DNA from: an uncultured Clostridia bacterium
GTDB lineage: Bacteria; Bacillota; Clostridia; Christensenellales; Borkfalkiaceae
Length of the DNA: 14,671 nt
Direction of reading: 5' to 3'
NCBI GenBank assembly: GCA_959605945.1
Contig: CAUHGY010000043.1
Coordinates: forward strand, 1-14,671
Position 1 is the stretch's first letter. Each line of letters opens with the position of its first letter. The notes beneath the pieces are model-generated. The model did no database searches. It was not told the DNA's origin and worked only from the letters and a program-made list of their open reading frames with translations. The position numbers were made by a program, and so were the translations under genes. This document shows, in pieces, positions 13,231-14,671 of the stretch.

Positions 13231-14427
13231 TTACGGCTGACCCGATTCAGCTATCAATCCGTCAATAAACTGTCTGGCAAGACGGGCGGACCTTCCGCCT
13301 CTTTCCAACGCATATCTCTCGGCACCGTTTGCCAGTGACTGTTTATCTGCCGTTATACCCGCCGCGGCGGCAAGACTATATACTATTTTCAAATATGTTT
13401 TTTTATCGGGTCTGTAAAAAGAAACGTGCAGACCGAAACGGCTTTCAAGCGATACAGCCTCTTGCACGGCGTCGTTCGCGTGAATCTCGTCTCCCTCTCT
13501 GTCCGAAAATTTTTCTTTAATCATATGACGCCGGTTGCTTGTCGCATAGACGACAACGTTAGACGACCGGGCAGACACGGTACCTTCGAGAACGGCTTTC
13601 AGAGCATTGAAACCGTCGTCGTTACTGACAAACGATATATCGTCGATAAACAGAATAAACTTCAGCGGATTTCCGGCAAGTTCGTCGAGGATACGCGGAA
13701 TGAATTTAAGCTGACTTTTCCTTATCTCTACAAGTCTCAGGCCTTCGGCGGAAAACTCGTTTGCAATCGCCTTTACGGTAGAAGACTTGCCCGTGCCCGC
13801 GTCCCCTGTCAGCAGAACGTTTGCAGCGGGTTTTCCGTTTAAAAGCGCACGTGTGTTGGCAATGACGGCAGAACGCTCGGCTTCATAATCGGTAAAATCA
13901 TTAAGTCTTATCCCGTCGGGATGTTTCACAGATTCTATTTCTCCGTTTTCGCCGATGCAAAACGCGCTGTATGCCGCATATTTACCGTAACCGTAAATGC
14001 CGATGTTCCGACATCTTTCATAAAATTCGTTTTTCAGATCGAAAGCTTCAACATCGTAGCGCGGAAGATCTTTTCTTTCGAGCGCCGCGGTCAGCCGTTC
14101 ACACGAAAAGCCTGCCAGATAGGACAGGGTTTCAACGTCATGCGCTGTTGCGGAAACAATAACGTCGGGAGGGGTCTGTTTATTGCCGCACATCCTGACA
14201 TAGACGTTTTCGCTGTTGAAACACAGCTTTCTCACATGTACGGAAAGATTTCCGCAAGCTTCGGAATACAGCGTTGAAACAAACTCGCAATACTCCGCAA
14301 CGGCGTTTTTGCCCATATCCGCTTTATGCAGGTATCGCAATAGCGCCTGTACAACGCCGTCATCCAGCACATCGCGGAAAACGGATAGCGAAAGCAGCCT
14401 GTTTTTCAGCAATACAATGTCAGTCAC
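13231..14427 (-). CDS. DUF815 family AAA+ ATPase
   Basis: The 398-residue protein has an N-terminal helical region (1-180) and a AAA+ module. The motifs are Walker A GDAGTGKSS (208-216), Walker B FILFIDD (257-263), sensor 1 ATSN (295-298), SLESRFG (326-332) with a likely arginine finger, and GGRSARLARQFID (377-389) as sensor-2 region. This set is characteristic of DUF815 (PF05673) ATPases, common in Clostridia but without an established role. The start is a GTG that overlaps the ilvD stop in GTGA (14424-14427), so it is translationally coupled to a branched-chain amino acid gene. That link has no obvious mechanistic meaning and may simply be shared transcription. It is cytoplasmic, with no membrane segment. 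Confidence 0.88.
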   Translation of the reverse strand: MTDIVLLKNRLLSLSVFRDVLDDGVVQALLRYLHKADMGKNAVAEYCEFVSTLYSEACGNLSVHVRKLCFNSENVYVRMCGNKQTPPDVIVSATAHDVETLSYLAGFSCERLTAALERKDLPRYDVEAFDLKNEFYERCRNIGIYGYGKYAAYSAFCIGENGEIESVKHPDGIRLNDFTDYEAERSAVIANTRALLNGKPAANVLLTGDAGTGKSSTVKAIANEFSAEGLRLVEIRKSQLKFIPRILDELAGNPLKFILFIDDISFVSNDDGFNALKAVLEGTVSARSSNVVVYATSNRRHMIKEKFSDREGDEIHANDAVQEAVSLESRFGLHVSFYRPDKKTYLKIVYSLAAAAGITADKQSLANGAERYALERGGRSARLARQFIDGLIAESGQP

Positions 14428-14671
14428 TCTAAAACAGCCCCCTTCGCTCCCCCGGAAACGCTCGCCGCATATCTTTTAAGATACCCGCCGAGCTCTTTGG
14501 TTTTCGGCACGAAATCTTTCATTCTGCGTCTGATCTCTTCATCGCTGACTTTCAGTTCGATGCTGCCGGCAGGAATGTCTATTTTTATTAAATCTCCGTC
14601 CTCGACAATACCTATAACGCCGCCCGATGCGGCCTCCGTCCTCGAAGAAACCGCGGAGGGCCTCGTCGAGA
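14424..14671 (-). CDS. ilvD: dihydroxy-acid dehydratase, C-terminal part (cut by window edge)
   Basis: Only the last 82 codons are visible; the gene begins beyond the right edge. The sequence EAASGGVIGIVEDGDLIKID, followed by IP and then KVSDEEI, matches the C-terminal domain of IlvD, as does the end YAASVSGGAKGAVLE. IlvD dehydrates dihydroxy acids in valine, leucine and isoleucine synthesis using an iron-sulfur cluster. Just before EAASGG the segment reads VSSRT, where IlvD usually has GHxxP, so either this is a divergent member or the edge region is altered. Sugar-acid dehydratases of the IlvD/Edd family are the main alternative. The stop overlaps the GTG start of the DUF815 gene. Confidence 0.75.
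   Translation of the reverse strand, partial: STRPSAVSSRTEAASGGVIGIVEDGDLIKIDIPAGSIELKVSDEEIRRRMKDFVPKTKELGGYLKRYAASVSGGAKGAVLE

Overview
The window looks like a chromosomal segment of a strictly anaerobic Firmicute (Clostridia-like, probably fermentative and gut-type). The evidence is the gene content: two [FeFe] hydrogenases, HdrABC, Rex, fumarase C and DUF815. Promoters are of the sigma-A type with 17-bp spacers, ribosome binding sites are GGAGG-like, and GC content is moderate. No rRNA, tRNA, CRISPR array or intact mobile element was seen. Species cannot be assigned from the sequence alone.

Layout. (1) 1-3583, minus strand: a redox operon in the order rex - fumC - hdrB - hdrC - hdrA, with hdrA running off the left edge. 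A promoter with a dyad over its -10 box lies directly upstream of rex. (2) 3890-6701, plus strand: a tight three-gene operon of a TPR protein, a DUF4037 nucleotidyltransferase-like protein and an SGNH hydrolase, with a near-consensus promoter. (3) 6702-7095: intergenic, holding a short serine-recombinase remnant and a strong GC-rich hairpin between convergent operons. (4) 7096-11885, minus strand: a hydrogen-metabolism operon in the order two tandem small thioredoxin-like [2Fe-2S] ferredoxins - a PAS-containing group C-type (sensory, HydS-like) [FeFe] hydrogenase - a SpoIIE/PP2C phosphatase - a group B-type [FeFe] hydrogenase. Genes touch or overlap, with one good promoter and a leader of about 140 nt. 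(5) 12217-12654, minus strand: a MarR regulator with two copies of a GCAATATATTGC-like palindrome in its own promoter and leader. (6) 12655-13230: intergenic, with that promoter and a terminator-type hairpin. (7) 13231-14671, minus strand: a DUF815 AAA+ ATPase translationally coupled to the 3' end of ilvD, which runs off the right edge.

How the parts may work together (inference). Rex senses NADH/NAD+ and would tune the fumarase-HdrBCA operon, which handles fumarate/malate and thiol- or ferredoxin-linked electrons. The HydS-like protein has an H-cluster plus a PAS domain. With the phosphatase it resembles known H2-sensing modules, here joined to a putative catalytic group B hydrogenase. The window therefore groups NADH sensing, probable H2 sensing and the redox enzymes that respond to them. 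The least understood part is the TPR-DUF4037-SGNH operon, for which no biochemical role can be read from the sequence.
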